From the NCBI RefSeq assembly GCF_023898315.1, contig NC_064616.1, positions 711,169,389 through 711,233,388 of the forward strand: a DNA stretch of 64,000 nt, read 5' to 3'. A model generated the notes under the pieces. The model was not told where the DNA came from and did no database searches. It saw only the letters and a list, made by a program, of their open reading frames with translations. Below, piece by piece: positions 54,870 to 64,000 of this stretch (its first letter is position 1; each line of letters begins with the position of its first letter). A program made the position numbers and the translations under genes. This DNA comes from Schistocerca nitens. Its lineage: Eukaryota; Arthropoda; Insecta; Orthoptera; Acrididae.

Positions 54870-55917
54870 GGGTGATCGTAGGACAATGAAACTTTGTAAA
54901 CTTTGTGGAAACATCTGTAAATACATACGGACGAGAAACAAAGAATGAACCGTTGAAAGAAACAAATTTCGATGTCCACCCGGAAAGGTTCAAATTTGTT
55001 TATCTTTGTGGTTACGCAGTTTGGAACGATTGCCCAATAATTTTATTTGCTCATGGGTGAGGTCTGCGGCCAACTGCGTCACAGACCGTTGAAGAATTTT
55101 GTGTTGCCGTGGCTGAGAATGTTAGACACAATGTGCAATCTTCAAACAGTGCACGAGTTATGATACAACAGCTGAACATTCCGTCGGCCACAATTCGAAA
55201 AGTGCAGTGAAATTGTATTCATACAAACTCCCCATTACTCTCCAACTTTAGTTGCGTGACTCAGATATTCGAGTAGACTTTGTCCTTACGTTTCTTGCAA
55301 CCGTTACAGATGACGACACGTGGCTTTGGAACATTTCGCGGAGTGATGAAGCACACTTCACGTTCACTCGGGCAGTGCACACTCAAAACAGTCGCATGTC
55401 GGGATCGTCACCACCAACGTACGATCGTGAAGTTCCCCTGCAAAGTGAATGCGTCAGTGTGTGGTGTGGTTTCGCGGCACAGTTCATGATTGGTCCATTT
55501 TTCTTTGAGGAACTCGGACGACAGAGTCAAAGGAATTGCAGCGTAAATGCCACTCGTTACTGTGACCTGCTTTACCAACATGTCAACCCTGCTCCACGGG
55601 AGAGAGGTGCTTTAAAGTCAACTGTTTTGGTGCACGACGCGGCCCCAGCTCACACTGCTCGTGAGATCACTCTGTTACTCCGTAACATATTTGGAGAAAA
55701 CCGAATCATTGGCTAATCGTTCTAAACTGCGTAACCACCAAAATCATCAGATTTGAGCCATCTCATGTGGAAATTAAAATGTGTTTGTTTCAACGGTTTA
55801 TTCCTTATCTCTCTTTCGCATGTCATTACAAATGTTTGCAAAAGTTCAGTTTTCCTACGATCACTCGTTTCTCATGGGATCCTCTCTAAAAGCGAAAGTT
55901 TAATTATAGCCCCCCTA
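54870..55917 (+). mobile_element. Tc1/mariner-like element relic with long inverted ends
   Basis: The inverted arms are about 115 bp. The left arm starts GTGATCGTAGGACAATGAAA (54870); the right arm, read on the minus strand from about 55863, has GTGATCGTAGGAAAACTGAA. Both contain a GAATGAACCGTTGAAA/GAATAAACCGTTGAAA block. The outer right end, TTTAATTATAGCCCCCCTA, matches the end of the element at 22702. The left outermost bases are replaced by the C20 tract region. Confidence 0.8.
55060..55716 (+). pseudogene. Tc1/mariner-like transposase, partial
   Basis: The piece at 55252-55716 holds the catalytic half. SDEAHFTF (first Asp), PLQSECVSVWCGFAAQFMIG and FFFEE are typical middle blocks. VLVHDAAPAHTAREI (second Asp in the HDxAPxH pattern) follows. 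The third acidic block is missing. Just upstream, GLRPTASQTVEEFCVAVAEN matches GRGRWPIAPQTVEEI of the element at 22702. Stops lie between the halves. Family known from mariner-related DDE transposases; this copy is dead. Confidence 0.8.
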
Positions 55918-56147
55918 TATAATATCAAGAGCACTTCGTCTCACCTCACCACTGATTTAAACAGCTCAAAAAAAAAGTATAATTTGCATATCACCGAATA
56001 TGTCTGGGGCGTAGATTTGCGGGAACAGAGAATAAAAGAATAAGCCTTATTAAACTGAAAAGAATGTTTTATTATAAAATAAAACCAAAATAATTATCAA
56101 AACACAATTTCTTAAAAATTGTATATTTTAGAAATGGATAAAATTTA

Positions 56148-56444
56148 ATACTGCGTTGATTCACCCTGTGCAATGTAACATGCTTGGATACTCCTCAGCA
56201 TGCCGCAAGTGGGCTGCTGGTCAAGCCAGTTCCAAACTTTGATGATGCCCCCTTTGGTTACTTCGTGGAGGAGGAGAAGATTTCTGCGACAACGCATTGT
56301 TCCAGCTGGTTTCAAGCATGCTGTAACGTTACAAGTGGTGTGTCTGCTATGTAAGATATTTTGAAATGGCGGGTTTGATTGAGCGTCCCGTGTGTAGGCT
56401 ACATCATTGTTGTGATGGATCGTTCCCTTATTGTCTCCTTTATT
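56148..56444 (-). other. Unidentified 99-codon open frame
   Basis: On the minus strand a frame stays open from a stop at 56445 to a TAA at 56145-56147. It includes KGGIIKVWNWLDQQPTCGML and ends CYIAQGESTQY. An AATAAA-type signal follows in the downstream AT-rich stretch. No start codon near the beginning and no family recognised. It could be a transposase tail or chance. Confidence 0.25.
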
Positions 56445-56947
56445 TTATTAATACTGTATATAAATTTTCTGTATTTAATTAATATGCCTAATACAAGATC
56501 GATGCTTTGATAAGAGGTTAAGTCAACAATGCATCACCGAACACACAATATACAGATCACCCATGTACAAATTTAAGGTCGTGTACTCGCCCTTTGGTGG
56601 TTAGGTAACAACAAAGTGATCCCAACATGCGATTAATCTATCATCATTTTATTATTTGTCAGCCCCAGTGAAGTTGCAGTGCGCAACCGGGCTACTATTC
56701 GCAAATAGTGAAGGCTATTACTTTTGTTTGATATCTGCGACCTGAAGGAAAGTTGTTCACGAAGTGGGTGAGGTATGGTCGTGCATTATCGCCTTAAAAT
56801 TCGAACTCTTCTCCGAAATATTAACTGTAAGGCTGGACAATAGGTTGGAAGATTGTTTTCCGATACTGGACACTATTCAAATTCTCTTTGATAGTACGAC
56901 ATCCGTATTCGTACTAGTCCACAACATAACGTACCCACCTGTCTGTA

Positions 56948-56958
56948 CCCCCCCCCCC
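56948..56958. repeat. Short poly-C tract
   Basis: Eleven C residues within a C-rich stretch. Confidence 0.9.
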
Positions 56959-57315
56959 ATCCCCTCCTCCCCTGTTGAACCTTTGGCATTGCGTACCTGA
57001 TACGTGCATTGGTACCTGGCCGTCTCCACATTCTTCTTCGTTTGATAAAAATTTATATGAAATATAGTGCCGAAAAAGCGACCAATCGATCATGTAAATG
57101 TCATTGTTCGCAGCCTTCACGATAAGCTGAGGCATCGAAGCTGCCTAAGAGAAAACCATGTGATAAATAGTTGCAGTTACAATTCTGTAGCGATCTGCAA
57201 TCCCTCGCACAAAGGAAAAGTCTATTTAGTTATTTATCGCATGCCAAGCATTAAGAGTTTTTTAATTACAAACATTTCAACACAGTTCTACAGTATGAAA
57301 TAACACAAATGACAG

Positions 57316-57800
57316 CTGTATGTGGATATCAAGGTATTTTATGTATTTTATCACACCACTTGTTGCTGTGAGAAAATCCTCGAAAAGACATGCTGATACA
57401 ATATGAGCAGTTTTCTGTCCTTCCGCACCACAGTCACAAGATAAACATTTGCCCCACTTGTGGACTGTGTTTTCATATCTTCCATAGCCTATTCGGATGC
57501 GGTTCAGGATAGTCCAAATTACCCGAGGCTGATCAATACCAGGGGTGTTCTGCTGGATACAGAGCAGTTTCAGGAATTATGAAGAACAGTTTTGTTGCCA
57601 GCAGCGTTTCCATTCGTCGATGCCATTGAATTCGTTTTCAGCAAGAATCCTGGTTGTGATAAGAGTAGGATGTCTTGCCCTTTTCCACTCCACAGGGAAT
57701 ACGTCGTTAAATATTGGAAGGTCAGGGTTGTCAACAAGCTTCGGGTATTCATGTAATAACGCGTTTTTTTCTGTTAACTATGAATTCTGGCACTGAGTTA
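57316..57800 (-). pseudogene. LINE C-terminal relic (RNase H/tail region)
   Basis: Minus-strand frames read LPIFNDVFPVEWKRARHPTL, then a later IWTILNRIRIGYGRYENTVH, KWGKCLSCDCGAEGQKTAHI and VSACLF. The LNRIRTGxGR...W...CxCG...Q...HIV...C pattern is characteristic of the C-terminal tail of many insect non-LTR retrotransposon proteins. A stop lies between the two parts. Truncated on both sides, so it is a fossil. Confidence 0.75.
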
Positions 57801-58088
57801 GTGCCAGTCTCTCCTATTCTCCGAACTAATTTCAAATTCCGTTGCCTTATTGTATAATTCTTGTAACCTTCTGGTCGACAGCAGTCGACTTTAACACGCT
57901 TGATTTGTCGTAGCGGCCTTCTTTCTGACTCCGCTGTGTTCCGTTACTAGTTCCGTGAGTAATCAAATTCTGCTTTCCACTTACCATTGTGCTAGAACCA
58001 CTAAAAGATTTCTCCTTCTGCTACAGAAGCGGTAACCGTGATTCAGTGAATGGCGTTCTCCAATACCACGGCTAACATTACTTACATT

Positions 58089-58260
58089 TCCAGAATGATA
58101 TTTTCACTCGGCAGCGGAGTGTGCGCTGATATGAAACTTCCTGGCAGATTAAAATTGTGTGCCGGACCGAGACTCGAACTCGGGACCTTCGCCCGCGAAA
58201 GGCAAAGGTCCCGAGTTCGAGTCTCGGTCCGGCACACAATATTAATCTGCCAGGAAGTTT
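58089..58260. mobile_element. Compact tRNA-derived hairpin element with 13-bp duplication
   Basis: Two 57-bp arms (58133-58189 and 58205-58261) are inverted with a single mismatch, with a 15-base loop between them. Each arm contains the 3' half of a tRNA-like sequence (CCCGAGTTCGAGTCTCGG). A 44-bp non-palindromic leader (58089-58132) precedes the arms. A perfect 13-bp target duplication, CATTACTTACATT, is at 58076-58088 and 58261-58273, which suggests it moved by target-primed copying rather than cut-and-paste. Confidence 0.9.
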
Positions 58261-58348
58261 CATTACTTACATTGTTCTGTCCCTTCAGATTGTGCTATTC
58301 TCAGTCGATCTGTGGCCAGCTTACACTGATACAGGATTGAGTGAAGGA

Positions 58349-58385
58349 GGGGGGGGAGGGAGGGGGGAGGAAGAAAGAAAAAAAG
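58349..58385. repeat. G/A-rich tract
   Basis: A run of G with interspersed A, then AAAG units. Confidence 0.9.
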
Positions 58386-58600
58386 ATTAAGAATTTAATG
58401 TTCCGTCGACTACGCGGCCGCTAAAGGCGGAGCATAAGCTCGGATTTTCCAGGGATGTAACAGAAAAACTGGCTGTGAACTTTGGCTTAAGCTATTGAAG
58501 GAAGCCATAGAAAAGCTGTCTCTGGATGTCTGTACAATGATTCGCACCGGTGCCCTCCCGAATGCGAGTCTTTGTCTTACCTCAGCGCCACATGGCTCCG
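58386..58600 (-). mobile_element. SINE family 3 variant, old copy
   Basis: On the minus strand the head reads CATGTGGCGCTGAGGTAAGA and GACTCGCATTCGGGAGG, matching family 3 (compare the 18749 copy). The tail reads TCCGAGCTTATGCTCC and GTAGTCGACGGAACATTAAA, matching the tail type at 54297. No clear target duplication. Confidence 0.65.
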
Positions 58601-59065
58601 TCCGTATCAGTGGGCCGATAGCTGATAAATAACAAAGCGTCATTTAATCACTGTTAAATATTGATAAAGACATTTTTGAAAATAATTCATTTGGAAATGT
58701 AAAGAAATGTATCTTTAATATTAGGTCACATAAGAGCATGATTTGAGTTCCGTTGTACAAATGCGAGTTGTGTGTAGTATGGTACGGAATGTTCCTCCCT
58801 GTCTTCTCAGCAGTTGGGTCCACAAAGCCGCCATGAGACGCAAGGGAACTAAAACGATGTTTGGACAGCGATGCCTTGTCATTTTTCAGTGGGAAAAGGT
58901 CACAATCACGGATGGTACTGCTAGTTGTTAGTACGGTTGGGAATATTATGACTTGAGGAGGGAGATCGCTATGGGAGATGAATGAAAGAGTAAAGGGATT
59001 TATTTTAAGAACGACTAAACTTAATCCTTGATTTAAAAAAACTCCGTGATCAGGCCCTGAAAAAC
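58601..59065. other. No recognised gene
   Basis: A 167-codon minus frame covers 58644-59147, but it has low-complexity, codon-unlike composition and no motif; it is probably chance. Confidence 0.3.
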
Positions 59066-59300
59066 ACAGTATGTCGACCGGCCGCCGTGTCATCCTTCGC
59101 CATACGGTGACATGCGAATGTGCTATGGAGAACCATGCGATCAGCACACAGCTTTCCCGGCCGTTGTCGACTTTCCAGACTTGGAACAGCTACTTCTCAT
59201 TCAAGTTGCTCCTCGACTGGTGTCACGAGACTTAGCACAACCGTTCTAGTCCTCCTACCAAGGAAAAAATCCATGGCAATACCAGGCACTGAACCCGGAT
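59066..59300 (+). repeat. Possible dispersed SINE-like repeat
   Basis: It contains GACCGGCCGCCGTGTCATCC, CAGCACACAGCTTTCCCGGC and GTTGTCGACTTTCCAGA. This resembles an orthopteran repeat I recall as being linked to a 5S-like segment, but no second copy is in the window. A tRNA-like GAACCCGGATCCTCCGC lies at its 3' side. Confidence 0.35.
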
Positions 59301-59751
59301 CCTCCGCTTGAGAGTCAAACTTTGGGCTATGTAGGCGGACAATCCTCAATTAAGTGCGGCTACAATTGTAATATAGCGCAGACAATCACGGCGGTAGCCT
59401 AAGACCCGCGCTACAAAAATTGAAAATAAGTGTGTCTTAGTATTGTGGTTCGGGCGCCGCTTATGACCGTAAAACACGTAGGCGTAATTATTTTGTATGG
59501 GATTGTTCGGCTGAGATGTTCATTGAATAGCTTATACCAGTCTCCTCTGAATCGCAGCGCTCCCCCACTTCAAATTTTCAGTGGCACCTAGTCAAACGCT
59601 TGGCATTTCAATTGGCAAAACCAGTTAGACTTTTAAAAGAAAGGTTAACAGAATCTTGGCATTTTCAGATGAGTTAGATTTCGCGGAAACCCTGTTTCTT
59701 CCATAAACATTTCATCACAATCAGGACTTGTGAATCGTCAAAGGTGTTCTC

Positions 59752-59918
59752 CCAAGGTCGCGGTCACTTTAAGAATAAGCCTGTCGCTTATGATCAAAAA
59801 CAGCAGTGCAAAAAGGTCATTCTCAACACTGAATTTGATCAAAAACGGCGTTTGTACTTCCATGTTTGAAGGCAGGCATAAAATTTTTGCGTCGTTCAGT
59901 ATCGAAAGTGATATTTGA
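59752..59918 (+). pseudogene. hAT transposase C-terminal relic
   Basis: The plus frame reads LRISLSLMIKNSSAKRSFST followed by LNLIKNGVCTSMFEGR and FASFSIESDI. This matches the hAT dimerisation region pattern LRIxLxLPVTxxxxERSFSxLxxIKxxxRSxMxxxRLxxLxxLSIxxD. Glu of ERSFS is Lys. It is a different hAT lineage from that at 28.8 kb. Isolated fragment. Confidence 0.75.
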
Positions 59919-60000
59919 TGGCTACGAAGTTATTAACATACTAGCGAACCCGACAATGCTTCACAGTTGCTAAATATGTGTGAGAACTGAATATACGTTC

Positions 60001-60134
60001 TAATCTCCTTCTCGCTCCCTTTTTCTCTCCCTCTCCTGCTCCCCCTCCCTGTCCATCATCTCTTTCCCCTTCTCTGTACATTTACTCCCCCCACCCTATC
60101 TGTCCACCTTATCTTCCTCCTTCTCTTTGTCCTT
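60001..60134. repeat. Polypyrimidine (CT-rich) tract
   Basis: About 130 bases of almost pure C and T with occasional A or G. Confidence 0.85.
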
Positions 60135-60424
60135 GAGCCTTGTTTGTCGTTGTTGCCAACGGAACGTTGCTTGGGAATTAAAGTCGCTTAAAATGAAAAG
60201 GTAAATCGGTTTGTATCGTCGGTATATATCGTTGGTATACGATATATGAGAGGACTCTCTTGCTGTTGAATCTGTGAGGCTAGTATCTTCAATGACAGTA
60301 TCTCGCATGATTTTAATCTGCGAACGTGTAGGATTACAAAGCTTCGGACCATTTAGATTCCGTAGTAGCATTCTAATCATACGCTGAAAACAATACATAG
60401 CTGTGTATACAATTTTTGCTTGAA

Positions 60425-61971
60425 ATTATTACAGGATGTTCATTTTAACTGAAGACATTGAAATATCTCGAAAACTACACATCGGATCAAAAAAAGCTAT
60501 AATTCCAATTTGTTTGTTTCGGAGGGGGACATCCAATGATACCACATTCGACACATTCCACCCCGTGCGTGGGTAGCGGGGTCAGCTTCGAAATCTTCAA
60601 TTGGAACCCGCGTTTTTTATTGCGGCAAAATCTACATACCTTTTGATCGAAGCATTTTCTTCGTTTCGCCACAGATGACGCTGTAGTCGGAGTAATAGAA
60701 ATGGGTACACAATCATAATTCACGACATACCACTCAATGGCCCTTGAATATCCAATGGCACATAGGACCCCACTTCCATGCTGCGAGGGTAGGACAGGCT
60801 AGTACTTCATAACTTCTAATAGTGAACCCCATTTGTAATGTTGTATTCATCAGACATATCGAACAGGGGACTACTGGACGCGCCACTGCGACATTGGCTC
60901 GAGGCGAATGCAACTCTACTTTTCCAATTAGAGTAAGTGTTCAAACATAGTACCACCAACTTCAGTGCACTTAATGATCCGTTTTTAAAATGGCCTTACA
61001 CGTGGCAGAAGCATATCTGCGCGAATGTCAGCCCAGGCGTTTCTGATGCGGTCGACCATGTTTCCACAGCCTGTTGGCACTTGCTGGTGCACCTTGGTGG
61101 ACCTAACGGGCCAATTAATAGGGCCACCTCTGCCGATCCACCGACCAGTGTAAACACTGTCTAATACCTCCCGTGCTTCAATTGCGTAATGCGCTGGGCA
61201 ACCGTCATGCTGAAACCGCATACGTTGTTGAACGTCCAGGGCAGCACCCTGCAGTAGTGCCGGGAGTTCGTGTTCCAAAAACGTTCGATGTTTGCGTCCA
61301 TTCAACGTGCCTCGATAAAATACGCACTAATGAGTTTTTTCCCCATGATGCTACAACATACGTTAACCGGCCAAGGACGTTGAAGGTCAACTTGCCGTAA
61401 CTCCAGTGCATGTTATGCCGGTTAACGCTACCATGGTTTGTGAATGTAGACTCATCTGAAAATAGTACCTCAGCAAAGAACGTGGGGGTCGTTTGCTTTT
61501 GTTGACGTACCCATTCACAAAACATTACCTGTTTATGGAAGTCGACGCCATGAAGTTCTTGACGCAGTGGAACGTGGTATGGATTATACTTACGACGATG
61601 CGTATTGTGACAATACTACCTACGGACAGACCGGAATCGCGGTGTAATTGCGGCCGCTTATCTTTGGGTTGTGGTGAACTGTCGCCAGTACAGCTATTTC
61701 ATTAGGTTCACCTGTAACACTTTTGCTTCGTTTCTTTTTCCCAGTCTGCATTAGTCATAAAGGCGTTCACAGCCTTGTAAAACAACAAATGAGGGCTAGC
61801 TTTCTCTGAGAAACGCCCAGCATATAAGGCAACAGCAGCCTCAACATTTCTACAGTCTCCGTAAATCAGGATCATTTCAGTTTTTTCTTTCATGGTTGCA
61901 ACATTCATCGTCCACTTGCACGTCTGTTCACCAAATGATAAGTAGGTGTGCAGGCAATAAACACTGGGCAA
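60425..61971 (-). pseudogene. Mariner/Tc1-related transposase relic
   Basis: Read on the minus strand. An N-terminal piece (61708-61971) has KTEMILIYGDCRNVEAAVAL and YAGRFSEKASP, an HTH-like start. Then comes MFCEWVRQQKQTTPTFFAEV with LFSDESTFTNHGSVNRHNMH (first Asp, 61205-61525). After a frameshift, FLEHELPALLQGAALDVQQR with MRFQHDGCPAHYAIEAREVL (second Asp, 60985-61305) and RGGPINWPVRS lead up to the third acid. The 3' end near 60425 has ACAGGATGTTCATTTTAACT, an end-like sequence. No matching right end was seen. Multiple frameshifts. Confidence 0.8.
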
Positions 61972-62573
61972 ATGTTGTAATGTTTAGAGAGGCTATCTGT
62001 TGTACGTCTGCACGATACGCAAGCTCCGGTTGCAGTGTACTGCCTGTTATGGTACGTCGTAGTTCGCTGCACGGCCACGGTTGGCGTCGAGCAGTCCCCT
62101 ATTCGATATGTCGGAGGAATACAACGTTGCGAATGGGGTTTCCAATCAGAAATTATGATTTACTGACATGTCCTGCCCTCGCGACATGGAGATGGATGGA
62201 AATACATAAGAATAAGTAATTTTTGAGCCAGAAACGTTTTCATTCTCGGGCAATGTCATTAATGACAGCCTCTCTATCGTAAGAAATATTAGAACAGCCA
62301 TACCTAAGGAATCGAACGCAATGGCATAAATTAGACGACAAGCGCAGTCAATGCTAAAGACAATTCCCATAGTCTGCCATGCATTCAAAACGAATACTTT
62401 CCTGTTGGGAAAAATAAAAACCCTTGTACACTCGTTTAATGAGAATTAAAATGCATTTAGCATCTACGTAGTATGCAGGATACACAAATGCAATGACAAA
62501 ATTTAAATAACATGCACTGTCAATACCAAGCACTTCAGGTTCCAGCAACGTAGAGCAGTAATATTAAGTATGT
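61972..62573. other. No recognised feature
   Basis: Short frames only. Confidence 0.3.
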
Positions 62574-62584
62574 ACCCAGCAACT

Positions 62585-62784
62585 GCCGGCCGCGGTGGCC
62601 GTACGGTTCTGGCGCTGCAGTCCGGAACCGCGGGGCTGCTACGGTCGCAGGTTCGAATCCTGCCTCGGGCATGGATGTGTGTGATGTCCTTAGGTTAGTT
62701 AGGTTTAAGTAGTTCTAAGTTCTAGGGGACTTATGACCTAAGATGTTGAGTCCCATAGTGCTCAGAGCCATTTGAACCATTTGA
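62585..62784 (+). mobile_element. tRNA-headed SINE, family 1
   Basis: A complete family 1 SINE with a perfect 11-bp target duplication, ACCCAGCAACT, at 62574-62584 and 62785-62795. It carries the GACTTATGACCTAAGATGTT variant also present at 34682. Confidence 0.95.
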
Positions 62785-62795
62785 ACCCAGCAACT

Positions 62796-64000
62796 TGGAA
62801 AAGTGTTTCGACTGTTGATTTTATTTCCGTGTAGCTTCACGAAAACATAAGACAATTCCCATAGTTTTCCTTGTATTCAAAACGAATACTTTTGTCTTGA
62901 AAAGAACGTATTGTAAACAAGAAAGCCTACATTTTCTTCCGGTTGGAATATTTGTCCGTTACTACTTACGTTTACACTTGATTTTGTATTGATATTGATT
63001 CATGAAACAATAGAAAAAGTTTCAGTACTTCACTTTCCATTGTAAATAAGTCCTTTCGAGTTTAAGAAAAGCTAGAATGTAAGCAGATCGAATAGGCCAG
63101 CAGTCGTGCTTCAAAATTTTGTTTTGGTTCTGAGCAAATAAAATGAGTTGGTGTGAACTGGAAACTTCAGTGTCGAGTGCGATCGATTCATAGCTCGTGT
63201 TCCTCCCCGCAATTTAGTACTGTCACTTTTTTTTTAAGTTAGTGTATAGACATAAGCGCGCACATAAACATTTGTAGATAGGTTGAGGAACTATACAAGG
63301 AAATTTATAAACGCGCAGCTCCCACAACGTTAGGCTTCTAGACCATGTAGCAGAGCCTATATGTTATATATTTTATTAAGATTGTAAATTCATTGCACTG
63401 TATTCGGAAGGGAATAGCTTAATAAATTCAGCCTTAGTCCAATTCTAGCTCAATTACATTAATGAACTCCCATTTGCCAGTGCAAACATATGAGTATTTC
63501 TGAAATAAAGTCGTTACTGTAGCCACAGGAATACTTTCTTTTTATCCTATTCAATTTGAATCACCCTGTATGTTCCGTTTAGGAATCACTTAACATAATA
63601 GCTTTGTAGTTACAAGCGAACTTCAAGTAGCTGTTACATACGAATATCCATTATCTTTACAGCTCTGAAGAAAATATGTCTTAATCTGTAGTTTTCAGAA
63701 GAACATGTCCGGCAGTAGCCCTATGTGTACCATTCGTTCGACAACGCTGTAGGCACGCAGTCGCTCGACTTAACTGTAATTTCAACTTAGTACTTCGTAT
63801 GGGGCTACCCTAACCTGTTCCCATCACGCACTCAAACGTCACTGTGATCCTCGATAGCAGCAGGATATTACAAGGTTTATTAATTGTTTGTTTCAGTGTT
63901 CATTCCGAAGACTGGTTTGATGCAGTTACCCCGAGCAAGTCCCTTCATTCTGCTTAACTACTGCAACGTCCGTCGGTTTGAACTTCCTTACTAAAGTCAA
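62796..64000. other. AT-rich region without recognised gene
   Basis: No open frame of note. GAATCACCCTGTATGTTCC at 63550-63570 resembles the outer end of a mariner-type element, but no partner end was found. Confidence 0.3.

Noticed and set aside
58644..59147. 167-codon minus-strand open frame
   Set aside because: It is the longest frame in its area, but it has no recognisable motif and partly overlaps a repeat-like stretch; chance is the simpler reading.
1..64000. CRISPR arrays, operons, bacterial promoters or riboswitches
   Set aside because: The window is clearly eukaryotic repeat-rich DNA; no spaced direct-repeat array or prokaryotic signal was seen.

Overview
This window looks like intergenic DNA from a very large, repeat-rich insect genome. 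A locust or grasshopper (Orthoptera, possibly Schistocerca) is my best guess, because the dominant SINE resembles tRNA-headed SINEs I associate with that group. That assignment is recall and inference; no search was run. I found no host protein-coding gene I could recognise. The only intact coding capacity belongs to transposable elements, and nearly every other open frame is a transposon remnant or an antisense/microsatellite shadow.

Layout. 1-1.35 kb: two LINE relics. 2.1-4.4 kb: microsatellites, two inverted SINEs and a scrap of LINE RNase H. 6.5-7.9 kb: a complete Tc1/mariner-type transposon with TA target sites, 27-bp inverted ends and an intact 340-aa transposase. 8.2-9.75 kb: a decayed Tc1 relative with a palindromic foldback element inside it. 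9.9-16.5 kb: mostly AT-rich DNA with two SINEs. 16.5-17.7 kb: a second Tc1 element with a broken transposase. 18.7-26 kb: SINEs of several families and a CR1-like LINE relic interrupted at a TA by another Tc1-like element. 28.7-36.6 kb: the centrepiece, a nested stack. A SINE is split by a hAT element (8-bp target duplication), which is itself interrupted by a full-length CR1-like LINE with intact ORF1 (SGNH esterase type) and ORF2 (endonuclease plus reverse transcriptase), by two SINEs, and by a 5S-rRNA-like segment. 37.7-38.06 kb: four 96-bp tandem units. 40.8-64 kb: LINE, mariner, Tc1 and hAT relics, more SINEs, a palindromic MITE and tRNA-derived hairpin elements.

How the parts relate. 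The SINEs carry their own pol III-type promoter (A and B boxes) and need a LINE to move; the CR1-like LINE is the only intact candidate partner here, but no shared 3' tail was seen. The Tc1 transposase at 6.7 kb could act on its own ends. Target duplications were read directly for most SINEs, so insertion order can be reconstructed.

Most notable observation: SINE families with different tRNA heads share a short stem-loop core (GGGACC...GGTCCC). In family 1 both arms have changed together (GGGACT...AGTCCC), a covariation that suggests the RNA structure matters.
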